Assembly: GCA_938023085.1 (NCBI GenBank)
Contig: CALHDP010000089.1
Coordinates: 62,001 to 126,000 of the forward strand
DNA from: an uncultured Collinsella sp.
Lineage (GTDB): Bacteria > Actinomycetota > Coriobacteriia > Coriobacteriales > Coriobacteriaceae
Direction of reading: 5' to 3'
DNA length: 64,000 nucleotides
The translations under genes and the position numbers were made by a program. Of this stretch, positions 34,826-43,196 are shown one piece after another. The notes under the pieces were generated by a model that was given only the letters and a program-made list of their open reading frames with translations, did not search any database and was not told the DNA's origin. Positions within the stretch are counted from its first letter, which is position 1. Every line of letters starts with the position of its first letter.

Positions 34826-34861
34826 GTCGCTCGCGTACCAAAGTACGCGTCGCTCCTCTTT
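34826..34861. repeat. Repeat family B, copy 2
   Basis: GCGTACCAAAGTACGC lies at the centre and flanking bases match the complement of 6403-6438. Further CCCCAGG/CCTGGGG arms surround it, between about 34797 and 34878, so a large hairpin like the one near 6375 is possible. Confidence 0.65.
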
Positions 34862-34934
34862 CGGGGAGACCTGGGGCACTTGGAACCGGCTCGCTGCGCT
34901 GCCATGGCAGGTTTTATCTGGGCAAACGCTGTTT

Positions 34935-34967
34935 CCACCACAAAGGGGCCAGGCACCTTTGTGGTGG
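34935..34967. repeat. Palindromic repeat family P, copy 2
   Basis: CCACCACAAAGG and CCTTTGTGGTGG, perfect arms, loop GGCCAGGCA. It is downstream of the moaA operon and well upstream of the MFS gene. Confidence 0.9.
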
Positions 34968-35063
34968 TTTTTGCGTTGGTAGATGTGTGGGACATGCCTT
35001 ACAATCTACCAAGTAGTTCATGACGGGCGAAAAACGGAGAGAAGGGGCTTGATGCGTCCTTAA

Positions 35064-35131
35064 TGTTTCATGCGGACAGATTGATTTGACAGACGGTGGC
35101 GAATGCCCGCCGTCCGCATTCGTATGAAACA
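35064..35131 (+). promoter_or_regulatory. Leader hairpin at the ribosome site of the MFS gene
   Basis: TGTTTCAT (35064-35071) plus GCGGAC (35072-35077) pair with GTCCGC (35112-35117) and ATGAAACA (35124-35131). The right end abuts the AAGGAG ribosome site at 35131-35136, so folding could affect translation. Confidence 0.5.
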
Positions 35132-35141
35132 AGGAGTCTCC

Positions 35142-36428
35142 ATGCTCGCCTCTCTTTTCTCAAAGCCTCAATCATCGCTGTCCGTGCAGGCCAAGCGCCT
35201 GGTGGCGATGCGCTTTCTCATCTACACCGGTTATCAGACCAGCTACTTTATCGGCGTCATCGGAACGCTCACCTATGCAGACGATGCCTCGGTCGTGGCG
35301 ACATCGCTGGCCGTCCTGTTTATGAACGTTTTCGTGATCCTGGGGTCCTTTGCGGGCGGCGCGGCGCTCGACGCTTTGGGCCCACGCCGCCATTTCTTGC
35401 TGAGCATCATCAGCACGCTGGCAACCGGCGCGGCGATCCTCGTTTTTGGCAGCGCGACCGGCATCGTCCTGCTCGGCGCGGTGCTCCTGGGCTTCGTGAT
35501 GGGGTTTGCCCAGCCCATCGCCACGTCCTATCCAGCCTACCTCACCGACGATCCTGTCGAGCTCAAAGACATCAACTCCGCCATCGCCATGTTTTCAAAC
35601 GTGAGTATCATCGTTGGTCCCACGCTGGGCGGCTTTGTCGCGGCGGCTGCGTCGTCGCGCGCGGTGTTCGTGCTCATGATGCTCTTTACCGCGTTGGCGC
35701 TCATTGCCGGTTGGGGCTTTAGGCAAAGTGCAGGTCAGGTCGCCACACACGAAGGTAAACCTGCGGTCGGCGACATCACATCGGATAAGGCCAGCCAAAG
35801 CCCCGACCCCAATACGTCCTCCCGCGTCACCTTTGCGACCAGCATCAAGACAGTCTTCACCAACAGTATCCTCGCCTTGCTGTTCTGCATCATCTTCCTC
35901 TCGAACTTTGGCTACGGTGCCTTCGATCCGCTGGAGTCGTTCTTCTACCGCGATGTCCTGCACGTCGGTGTCGAATGGATGGGCTGGCTCTCGTCGGCCA
36001 GCGGTGTGGGCGCGGTGCTGGGCGCCGTGGTCGCGCTCCGCTTGCCGCCGCGCTTCGTCAGCCTCAAAACGCTGCTCGTGGCACTCATGTCCGTGGGCGT
36101 GGGAAGTCTGATTTATGTGGGGACACCGTACGTGGGCGTGGCCCTTATCGGCCAGATTGTCCTGGGCGTGGCCTGGGGCGTCGTCAACCCGCTCCACAAC
36201 ACTATCGTGCAAACGACGGCTCCGCTCGAGCAACTCGGTCGCGTCAACTCGGTCATGGGCTTTGGCAACATGTTCGCCGGCGTGGCCCCGCTGGCGATTG
36301 CCCCTTGGCTGGCGGCGACGTTTGGTGTGCAGCAGACGCTCGTAGGAGCGGGTATGGTCGTGACGGCGGTTCCCGTGGCGTTGCTGCTGTTTGGTCGCTG
36401 GCATTTCGATCGTTCTATAAGGCAGTAA
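35142..36428 (+). CDS. MFS transporter
   Basis: 428 residues from ATG 35142, with AAGGAG at 35131-35136. About 12 membrane segments in two halves are visible, with a polar loop at about residues 205-250 in the middle. Motifs fit the Major Facilitator Superfamily: FGGAALDALGPRRHFL after helix 2 (the A-like loop) and LGAVVALRLPPRFVSLK in the second half. MFS exporters of this size usually move drugs or small metabolites by proton exchange. No specific subfamily or substrate is recognisable. The gene appears single, with an R-family palindrome starting at its stop codon. Confidence 0.85.
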   Translation: MLASLFSKPQSSLSVQAKRLVAMRFLIYTGYQTSYFIGVIGTLTYADDASVVATSLAVLFMNVFVILGSFAGGAALDALGPRRHFLLSIISTLATGAAILVFGSATGIVLLGAVLLGFVMGFAQPIATSYPAYLTDDPVELKDINSAIAMFSNVSIIVGPTLGGFVAAAASSRAVFVLMMLFTALALIAGWGFRQSAGQVATHEGKPAVGDITSDKASQSPDPNTSSRVTFATSIKTVFTNSILALLFCIIFLSNFGYGAFDPLESFFYRDVLHVGVEWMGWLSSASGVGAVLGAVVALRLPPRFVSLKTLLVALMSVGVGSLIYVGTPYVGVALIGQIVLGVAWGVVNPLHNTIVQTTAPLEQLGRVNSVMGFGNMFAGVAPLAIAPWLAATFGVQQTLVGAGMVVTAVPVALLLFGRWHFDRSIRQ

Positions 36429-36492
36429 AACCATCACAACATCCAGCGAAAATCGCGATTTTGCCGAATAACGTCGAATGTTGTGATGGTTT
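36428..36492. repeat. Palindromic repeat family R, copy 3
   Basis: Arms AACCATCACAACAT and ATGTTGTGATGGTT. The inner part (ATCGCGAT) differs from copies 1 and 2 but matches copy 4. It begins at the stop codon of the MFS gene. Confidence 0.85.
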
Positions 36493-36524
36493 GCGTCCCG
36501 AGCCAGGCCATCCTGCGGGTCCGG

Positions 36525-36557
36525 CCACCACAAAGGGGCCAGGCTCCTTTGTGGTGG
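36525..36557. repeat. Palindromic repeat family P, copy 3
   Basis: CCACCACAAAGG/CCTTTGTGGTGG arms, 32 bp after R copy 3. The R-then-P arrangement is mirrored as P-then-R at 47006-47114. Confidence 0.9.
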
Positions 36558-36651
36558 TTTTTGCTTTGACGGGCCGCGCCTGTGCCTTGGTATACCATGT
36601 ACGCCGTTCACGAATACGCCCCACACCGCCGCACAACCCAGAAAGGCCCCC

Positions 36652-37473
36652 ATGGACACCACCTTCAGCCACATCAAAGCCGTGTTCTGCGATATCGACG
36701 GCACGCTGCTCACGAGCCAGCACACGGTGTCCCCGCGCACCGTGGCGGCGATCCACGCCCTGCGCGAGCGCGGCGTGCTCTTTGGCCTGTGCACCGGGCG
36801 CGACGCCCACGCGACCGAGGCCATGTACAAGCTCTGGGGCATCGAAGGTCTGGTAGACGTGATGGTGGGCTGCGGTGGCGCCGAAGTCGTCGACCGCGCG
36901 CACGAAATCAACGAGCTAAGCTATCCGCTGCCGGGCGAGACCATCGCGCGCATCTGCAAGCACATGGCGGACCTTCCGGCAACGCCCGTCTGCCCCCGAG
37001 ACGGCGTGTTCTACGTGCCCGAGAGCAACGCGTGCGTCGAGCACCTGTCGCGCGTCGACGGCGTGCCCTACCAGGTGGTCGATTTTGCCGAGTTTTTGCG
37101 CGAGCCGCAGCCCAAGGTGATGTTTACCATGGCGCCCGAGGTGATGCCGCAGGTGATTGAGCGGGCGTCGACGTTTGTCGATGACACTGTTAAGGCGGCG
37201 GCTCTGCAAACCACGCAGCGGCTCTACGAGTTCATGGATCCGCGCGTGTCCAAGACGCGCGGCCTTGTGCGCGTGGCGGAGCTCAACGACATGGAGCTCC
37301 AGGACATCTGCGTGTTTGGCGATGCGGACAACGACACCCGCATGGTGGCTGACGCCGGCGTGGGCGTGGCCATGGCAAACGGCAGCGACGCCACCCGTGC
37401 CGCCGCCGATTTTGTGACCGCCAGCAACGACAAAGACGGCATCGCGATCTTTATCGAGGAGCATCTGCTGTAG
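36652..37473 (+). CDS. Cof-type HAD-superfamily hydrolase
   Basis: 273 residues from ATG 36652. The HAD motifs are FCDIDGTLL (motif I, nucleophile Asp, about residue 14), LCTGR (motif II) and FGDADNDTRMV with ANGSDATRAAADF (motifs III/IV, about 222-250), with a C2b cap between them. Cof proteins dephosphorylate sugar phosphates, flavin precursors or other small phosphoesters in the cytoplasm. The family is very broad, so substrate prediction is not possible. The gene is single, between two P-family palindromes. Confidence 0.9.
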   Translation: MDTTFSHIKAVFCDIDGTLLTSQHTVSPRTVAAIHALRERGVLFGLCTGRDAHATEAMYKLWGIEGLVDVMVGCGGAEVVDRAHEINELSYPLPGETIARICKHMADLPATPVCPRDGVFYVPESNACVEHLSRVDGVPYQVVDFAEFLREPQPKVMFTMAPEVMPQVIERASTFVDDTVKAAALQTTQRLYEFMDPRVSKTRGLVRVAELNDMELQDICVFGDADNDTRMVADAGVGVAMANGSDATRAAADFVTASNDKDGIAIFIEEHLL

Positions 37474-37486
37474 CGCAGGGGGAGAA

Positions 37487-37519
37487 CCACCACAAAGGGG
37501 GCAGGCACCTTTGTGGTGG
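37487..37519. repeat. Palindromic repeat family P, copy 4
   Basis: CCACCACAAAGG (37487-37498) and CCTTTGTGGTGG (37508-37519), 14 bp after the phosphatase stop codon. Confidence 0.9.
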
Positions 37520-37520
37520 C

Positions 37521-37978
37521 CTCTGGCGATTTGGGTGAATTGATACCTAAAATCTGCGCGCAAATTCGGATATGGTTGTCTGAACATTACGCTTCTAACT
37601 ACCGATAAGATAAAGATATTCCCATCAATTTAGTAGTCTATTCCTCCCGATTAATGACCTACCGTTCACGGTCGATTTTCGACCGTTCGCAGGATGCATG
37701 CTCTCGAGCAAAATGTTGTGCAAATAAATATAATGCTATTAAAAAACTGATAACTAACTTAATTACCAGTAGAAACAGATATTTCAGAGCGAATAAACGA
37801 AGGCAAATCTGAGCAGATGTCAAGAGAATTGAGAATTCGCTACAAAACTATCGGTATTTTTGCTTAGATGTTCAAACAATCGTTACAATATGGATACTAA
37901 GCGTGTGCAATTACAGATTGCGCAGATACGTTTGATAGGGAAAGAGCAAGATCGCGGTCTCTTGGGGAGGAGACATCG
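37521..37978 (+). promoter_or_regulatory. AT-rich leader and promoter region of the pilus operon
   Basis: A 458-bp AT-rich stretch without a gene. It contains a CGGTCGA/TCGACCG hairpin near 37668-37684, a TATAAT at about 37727 and several dA/dT tracts. A possible promoter is TTCAAA followed 17 bp later by ATACTA, about 80 bp before the start codon. GGGGAGGAG at 37964-37972 is the ribosome site. The AT-richness contrasts with the rest of the window and suits regulated or silenced surface genes. Confidence 0.45.
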
Positions 37979-40900
37979 ATGAAAGCGAATTCAGACAAAC
38001 CTAAGCAGAGTAAAAAAGCGACGCGCCGTGTACTGGCAGGCGTTTTGTGCGGAGCCTCCGTTTTGAGCCTGGTACTGTCGCTCGTCATGCCCCCGATCTC
38101 GCAGGCCATTGCCAACGATGCCCAGACAGATTCTACCGAGGAAACTGTGATGGGGGGGGGTTCCTCAAGTGAGTCTACTGATGTAGACAACACCAACAAC
38201 GGGGATACCGAAAACCAGAATAGTGACGAGACTGAGAGCGGCGAGTCTAACACCATTGCCACTGAGGCCGATCAGCCGTCAGACGACGCAGGGGTCGGGG
38301 ATGCTGCGCAGCCTGTCGAAGACGACACTAATGGTGAAAACGCAATCGCGCTTGCCGCAGGGAATGAATCGGATCATAAAATTAGCAGCGGGGAAGAGCT
38401 GAGCACAAAGCTCCTTAACCCGGATCTACGCGATAACAACGGTGCTGCTACTTTTGAGCTAGCTGCTGATATTGAGTATAATGAAGAGATTTTGCTTGAA
38501 GGGGCAAACACCAAGATCACCTTGGACTTAAATGGCTTCAAGATTAAGCACGAGAGTTCAAATCAGCCTTTGTTCAGTATCACCGGTGGCGCGACGCTGA
38601 CTGTCAAGGACGGCACGCAAACCGCTCCGACAGAGCCCCCGGTTAATCAACAAAAAATGAACGGCAATCTCGCTTCAATGGAATGCGACGATTCCAACAT
38701 CCCGAACAAACTTACCTACTACGTAACCGAATCGGTCGCAAAAGGAACCGGTACAACCGAGACCCTTAAAGAGTATAAGGTTGATATCAAGGGTGCTATC
38801 GTGGCATGCGGTGACAATGCCGACCTGAAGCTCGTTAATCTCTACAAAACTGGTACGTTTAACCTCGAGAGTGGCACGATCACGCAACAGCAGAATAGCG
38901 GAGATCAAAAAAACAGTGTTAACAGTTTGGTTTATGCCGAGGAAGGTTCTATCGTCAATATGAGCGGCGGCTACGTTTGCGGTGCAACCTCTATGAACCA
39001 TGGCGCAGGCATCGAACTTGGTACCATGAACAACAGCGGCGCGACTCTTAACCTCACCGGTGGCGTGATCGCGGACAACTACGCTCCCATTGGCGGCGGT
39101 GTGAACGCTTACGGCTCTAAAATTAACATGACTGGTGGTACGATTTCCGGTAACGGTACGTTCGAGAATTTGCCGGGTTTTGGCGCGGGCATCTGTGCGC
39201 AGAACTCTGATGTGACCGTATCGGATGGCTACGTGACCAATAACAATTGCCAGTTCGATTACATAAAACAGGGCATGAAGGATAAACACGAGGGCAACGG
39301 TTGTCACGGCGGCGGTGGTATCGCTGCTTTCAATGGTGGCAGTCTTACAATTAACGGTGGTTACATTACCGGTAACTATTCTGCTGAGGCTGGCGGCGGT
39401 ATTTATGCTGGCGCTTGGGGTCAGGCCCTTTCCTCGTTTAAGTTCTCTGGTGGAACCATCGCCAGTAACGTGGCGCAAAACTCGGAGGGCGGCGGTATCC
39501 GTATCGCTGCGCCTACCGTTGGTGTGTTTGAAGCGCCGAAAGGTTCACACGCTTATATCACTAACAATACGACCAATACCACCAACGACTGGGGCGGCGG
39601 TGGCGTATTCGTCCAGGGCTACGGCGACAACGTTCAGGCGGCAAGCCTCAAGATATATAACGCTCTGATTACCAAGAATGATGCCCAGGGCTTTGGCGGC
39701 GGCTTTGCCGCCTGCCCGACCGGCGAGACGGCGATTACCGACACCGATGGTATTGCGATTTTTGGCAACACTGACAAAAACGGCGAGCATCGATCGGGTG
39801 GCACCCACAGCAAGAATGACGACGCGGATAAACGCAATGACGATGACGACAAAGGCGAAATAACTGAAGGGTTTAAAAATGCCGGTCACCGGGATCTTTT
39901 TCTTATTCGCGATCAGAAGACTAACAATAATTATATCGCAGCCGTAACGGGTCAGATGCTTGGCGGCGGCGCTGCCAACTGGAAGGGCATGATCGACGGC
40001 CAGCTTACGACCATCGGCAAGTACGATGGCGCCCAGGCTAAGTACATGATTGGCCTCGATGCAGATCCTACCGAGGGTGATCAAGGGTTTGCCGTTAATA
40101 AAGCCAGACTCTTCATCACGGGTAACAAATCCAACGTCCACGGTGGCGGCATCATGACCAACGGAAACGTTGTCGCCGGCTCCACCACGCAGGTGAGTGT
40201 GTATCCCAAGATGAAGCTCAACGGCATTAAGGCACTGACGGGCCGCAAGCTCGAGAAAGACGAGTTCGAGTTCGAACTGCTCAAGCAGAATCCGATTGTT
40301 GACGAGAATGGCAAGCCGATTGTTGACGAGAATGGCAAGCCTTTATACACAGTTCCGAGCTTTGACTCCAACTCCAAAGATAAGCTTCAGCTCAATGGCT
40401 GCTCGGTTGTCGGTACGGTGAGAAACGACATAGATGGAAACTTTACCTTTGATCTGGGTGAAGTTTATGCCGATGAGAATCTTGTTTACTACTTGGTAGA
40501 GGTTCCGGGCACGGACGAGGGCGTGGCTTACGACGAGACTATCTACAAAATAGATCCTACGGTTGTGGAGGATACGGGCAAGACGCACTACGTGCTTGGT
40601 ATTAAATACACGTATTACGAAGTCAAGAGCGTTTCAGTAACAAAGGTAAAAAAAGACGGCGCTGGCGCAAAAACGTCAGAAACAGAATCGGCAGCCATCG
40701 CAGCGGCTGAAGGCGAAAACGCTGCTACCATTACGCTTACCAGTGGTGCAACTTTCACCAACAAGTGCCCCAGTCGTTCCTGGACTCCTGAGGCGACTAA
40801 GGTCGTTGAGGGTGGCGAGATGAAGAAGTTTACACTTCAGCTCGCGACAGACAGCCGCTTTAGAGACACAGACATCATCGGTACTGCCGAGACCACCTCT

Positions 40901-41425
40901 GGTAAAGATACGAAGCAGACGCTTTCGTTCAAGGACACCACTGATAACAATAAAACGGTTGAGCTCAAGTACTCGCTTTCTGATATCAGGAATAATCCCG
41001 GCGACCCGGGTGGCCCTTTCAAGACCTTTACGTACTATGTGCGCGAGAAAACCGACGGTCCGCAGTTCTCGCACTACACGTACGACCAGTCGGTCTATAA
41101 GTTCACGGTTGAGCCAACGTATGACACCGAAAAAGGAGAGATCAACTGTAGGGTGACCTATAAGAAGGGAACCGTTGACTCCGCAGGCAATTGGACAGCA
41201 GACCCCAAAGCCGAAGCAAAGACGTTCATCGACACCTCCGCCCCCAACTCCACCGACACCTCCACCCCCACCTTCACAAACACCTACTCCACCTCTTTGC
41301 CCCTTTCTGGTATGTCGGGCGTCACTCTGACGTACCTTGCCGGCGCGGCGGTGCTTTGCGCTGCTGCGGCCTGGATGCACATTCGTCGCAAGGCGAATGC
41401 GAAGGGAGGCGAGCGTCGTGAATAA
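37979..41425 (+). CDS. Large LPXTG-type pilus adhesin with beta-helix repeats and Spy0128-type domain
   Basis: 1148 residues. A cytoplasmic Lys/Arg start and hydrophobic segment (about 18-42) form the export signal. A Ser/Thr/Asp/Glu-rich linker follows. Residues about 130-720 are a right-handed beta-helix of repeats built on GGxISGN-like turns (GGTISGNG, GGYITGNYS, GGTIASNV). The next part has FxFxL and pilin-type beta domains, including a Spy0128-like domain (about 940-1080) that normally forms an intramolecular isopeptide bond. The C-terminus is a sortase signal: LPLSG (about 1107-1111), membrane segment, then HIRRKANAKGGERR. It is first of three pilus genes, overlapping the next by eight bases, and likely the tip adhesin. 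Two features affect its coding stability: a G9 tract at 38152 and a perfect 24-bp duplication at 40292. Confidence 0.85.
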   Translation: MKANSDKPKQSKKATRRVLAGVLCGASVLSLVLSLVMPPISQAIANDAQTDSTEETVMGGGSSSESTDVDNTNNGDTENQNSDETESGESNTIATEADQPSDDAGVGDAAQPVEDDTNGENAIALAAGNESDHKISSGEELSTKLLNPDLRDNNGAATFELAADIEYNEEILLEGANTKITLDLNGFKIKHESSNQPLFSITGGATLTVKDGTQTAPTEPPVNQQKMNGNLASMECDDSNIPNKLTYYVTESVAKGTGTTETLKEYKVDIKGAIVACGDNADLKLVNLYKTGTFNLESGTITQQQNSGDQKNSVNSLVYAEEGSIVNMSGGYVCGATSMNHGAGIELGTMNNSGATLNLTGGVIADNYAPIGGGVNAYGSKINMTGGTISGNGTFENLPGFGAGICAQNSDVTVSDGYVTNNNCQFDYIKQGMKDKHEGNGCHGGGGIAAFNGGSLTINGGYITGNYSAEAGGGIYAGAWGQALSSFKFSGGTIASNVAQNSEGGGIRIAAPTVGVFEAPKGSHAYITNNTTNTTNDWGGGGVFVQGYGDNVQAASLKIYNALITKNDAQGFGGGFAACPTGETAITDTDGIAIFGNTDKNGEHRSGGTHSKNDDADKRNDDDDKGEITEGFKNAGHRDLFLIRDQKTNNNYIAAVTGQMLGGGAANWKGMIDGQLTTIGKYDGAQAKYMIGLDADPTEGDQGFAVNKARLFITGNKSNVHGGGIMTNGNVVAGSTTQVSVYPKMKLNGIKALTGRKLEKDEFEFELLKQNPIVDENGKPIVDENGKPLYTVPSFDSNSKDKLQLNGCSVVGTVRNDIDGNFTFDLGEVYADENLVYYLVEVPGTDEGVAYDETIYKIDPTVVEDTGKTHYVLGIKYTYYEVKSVSVTKVKKDGAGAKTSETESAAIAAAEGENAATITLTSGATFTNKCPSRSWTPEATKVVEGGEMKKFTLQLATDSRFRDTDIIGTAETTSGKDTKQTLSFKDTTDNNKTVELKYSLSDIRNNPGDPGGPFKTFTYYVREKTDGPQFSHYTYDQSVYKFTVEPTYDTEKGEINCRVTYKKGTVDSAGNWTADPKAEAKTFIDTSAPNSTDTSTPTFTNTYSTSLPLSGMSGVTLTYLAGAAVLCAAAAWMHIRRKANAKGGERRE
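38152..38160 (+). repeat. G9 homopolymer in the adhesin coding sequence
   Basis: Nine consecutive G residues in codons 58-61, just after the signal peptide. Slippage by one base would end or restore the reading frame, the hallmark of phase-variable surface genes. Confidence 0.75.
40292..40339 (+). repeat. Perfect 24-bp tandem duplication in the adhesin
   Basis: Two identical 24-base units encode PIVDENGK twice, in frame, between the beta-helix and the pilin domains. Confidence 0.9.
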
Positions 41426-43088
41426 GAAAGTTTGCTCTTTCCCGATCTTGTTTGCGCTGCTTGCCCTCCTGATCGGCACCTGCGCGGTTGTGTTCCCCGC
41501 TTCCGCGCAGGCCGCGCCGACCTCGACCGGTTCCATCACGGTGAGCGGCACCGTGGCGAGCAGCTACGACGCCTACCAGATCTTTAGCGCCAACGTCGTC
41601 GACGGCGACAACGACGCCAAGATCGCCACCGACCTCGCTTGGGCAAGCGACGCCGTGCGCGACACCGCGCTGCCAGTGCTGCACAGCGCCGGCATGCCCA
41701 ATTCCCAGGCCACCGCGCAGGAAGCTGCCGAGTGGCTCAACACCGATTCCCACCTTACGAGCGCGCTGAGCGCACAGCTCGCTCGTTCCCTCCAGAGCTC
41801 TGGCGCCAAGTCTGTGGCCCTTAACGCGGGCACGGCGGCCGAGCTGCCCTGCGGCTACTGGCTCATCGTCGCCAAAGACGACGCCATCGCCCAAGGCGAG
41901 GCCGGCACCGCGCCGATCATGGCCCTGGTGGGCGGCAGCGCCGTCACCGTCAAGCCCAAGGCCGCGACCCCCAAGGTGTCCAAGCATGTGTTGGAGGACA
42001 GCACCGCCGCCTGGCAGAAGGCCGCCGACGCCACGGTCGGCGACGACCTGTACTGGCGCCTCTCTGCCACGGTCCCGGCGGGGCTCACCGCCTACGACAC
42101 CTATACGGTGCGGTTCGTCGACACCATGAGCGCGGGGCTCGACCCCTCCAAGGTGGCCGCGAGCATGCGCGTGTACGTGGCGGCGGGCGCGGACGGCGGC
42201 TTTGACGCCGTCTCGGCCGGCAAGGACGGCCGCGCCGGCACCGAGCCCGCGAAGGGCTGGACCGACATCACGGCCCAGTGCGCCACCAAGGTAGCGGCCG
42301 ACGGCAAGACCTTCACCGTGCGCACCGGCGACCTGATCGCCGTGCTCGGCGGGGCCGACGCCTTTACCACGGGCGCCCGCGTGGTCGCCGTGTACAACGC
42401 GCCGCTCAACAGCGCATGCAACCACGGCATCGCGAAGGGCAACCCCAACGAGGTCTACCTGCGCTACCCGCGCTCTCCCTTTGCCGACCAGTCCGGCGAC
42501 GCCGGCTTTACCCGCACGCCGAGCGACGATGCGTGCGCCTACACCTGGGATCTCGCGCTCACCAAGCGCGGCAGCGACGGCGACAAGCCGCTTGCCGGGG
42601 CGGTCCTGAGCATCGCCGACGACCGCGGTCGCACACTAGCGGCCGATGGCACGTGGGATGCAAGGGGCAAGGCCACCGTCACCACGGGCGAGGACGGCCG
42701 CGTGACCGTCTCGGGCGTGGACTCGGGCAAGCTGGAGGTCCGCGAGCTCAAGGCGCCCAAGGGCTACACCGCCTTTGAGGGCACGCGCTTCGTGACGGTC
42801 AAGGCCGAGGGCCTGGACGTCGACCAGGTGGCCGCCGCCAAGCCCAAGCTCACCATCACGGCCGAGTCGCCCCTGCGCGCCGACAGTGCGGACGGGTCGA
42901 CGGGCAGCCTGGAAGCGTCGCTCATCAACACGCCCACCGGCACACCCCCTAGCATTACCACCGGAGGCTTTATGCCCTCGACTGGCGATATGGCAATGTA
43001 CGCCGCGGCCGCCGCAGCGGTCGCCGGAGCCGCGCTCATCGTGGTCGCGCTCCTGGTCAAGCGGGGAGGTGGCAGCCATAAAGAGTAG
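41418..43088 (+). CDS. LPXTG-type pilus subunit (minor pilin)
   Basis: 556 residues from GTG 41418 inside the end of the adhesin gene, with GGGAGG upstream. A signal peptide (about 8-34, ending SAQAAP) and a body of isopeptide-forming fimbrial domains are seen. A SpaA-like domain (about 380-480) contains GKLEVRELKAPKGYTAFEG, the E-box. The sorting signal is MPSTGD (about 519-524), an LPxTG variant with Met in the first place, then a membrane segment and KRGGGSHKE. With the genes on either side and the sortase it forms a SpaA-type pilus. It is markedly GC-rich compared with the adhesin and the major pilin, so the three genes may have different histories. Confidence 0.82.
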   Translation: MNKKVCSFPILFALLALLIGTCAVVFPASAQAAPTSTGSITVSGTVASSYDAYQIFSANVVDGDNDAKIATDLAWASDAVRDTALPVLHSAGMPNSQATAQEAAEWLNTDSHLTSALSAQLARSLQSSGAKSVALNAGTAAELPCGYWLIVAKDDAIAQGEAGTAPIMALVGGSAVTVKPKAATPKVSKHVLEDSTAAWQKAADATVGDDLYWRLSATVPAGLTAYDTYTVRFVDTMSAGLDPSKVAASMRVYVAAGADGGFDAVSAGKDGRAGTEPAKGWTDITAQCATKVAADGKTFTVRTGDLIAVLGGADAFTTGARVVAVYNAPLNSACNHGIAKGNPNEVYLRYPRSPFADQSGDAGFTRTPSDDACAYTWDLALTKRGSDGDKPLAGAVLSIADDRGRTLAADGTWDARGKATVTTGEDGRVTVSGVDSGKLEVRELKAPKGYTAFEGTRFVTVKAEGLDVDQVAAAKPKLTITAESPLRADSADGSTGSLEASLINTPTGTPPSITTGGFMPSTGDMAMYAAAAAAVAGAALIVVALLVKRGGGSHKE

Positions 43089-43196
43089 CTGGCAGCCCCA
43101 CAGAGAGCGGGGCGAGACGTAGCGAAGTAGATGCTAAGACACAGACAGACAGATTTAGATCAAATGGAATTCGAGCAGAAAGCAGAGGAAAAGAAG

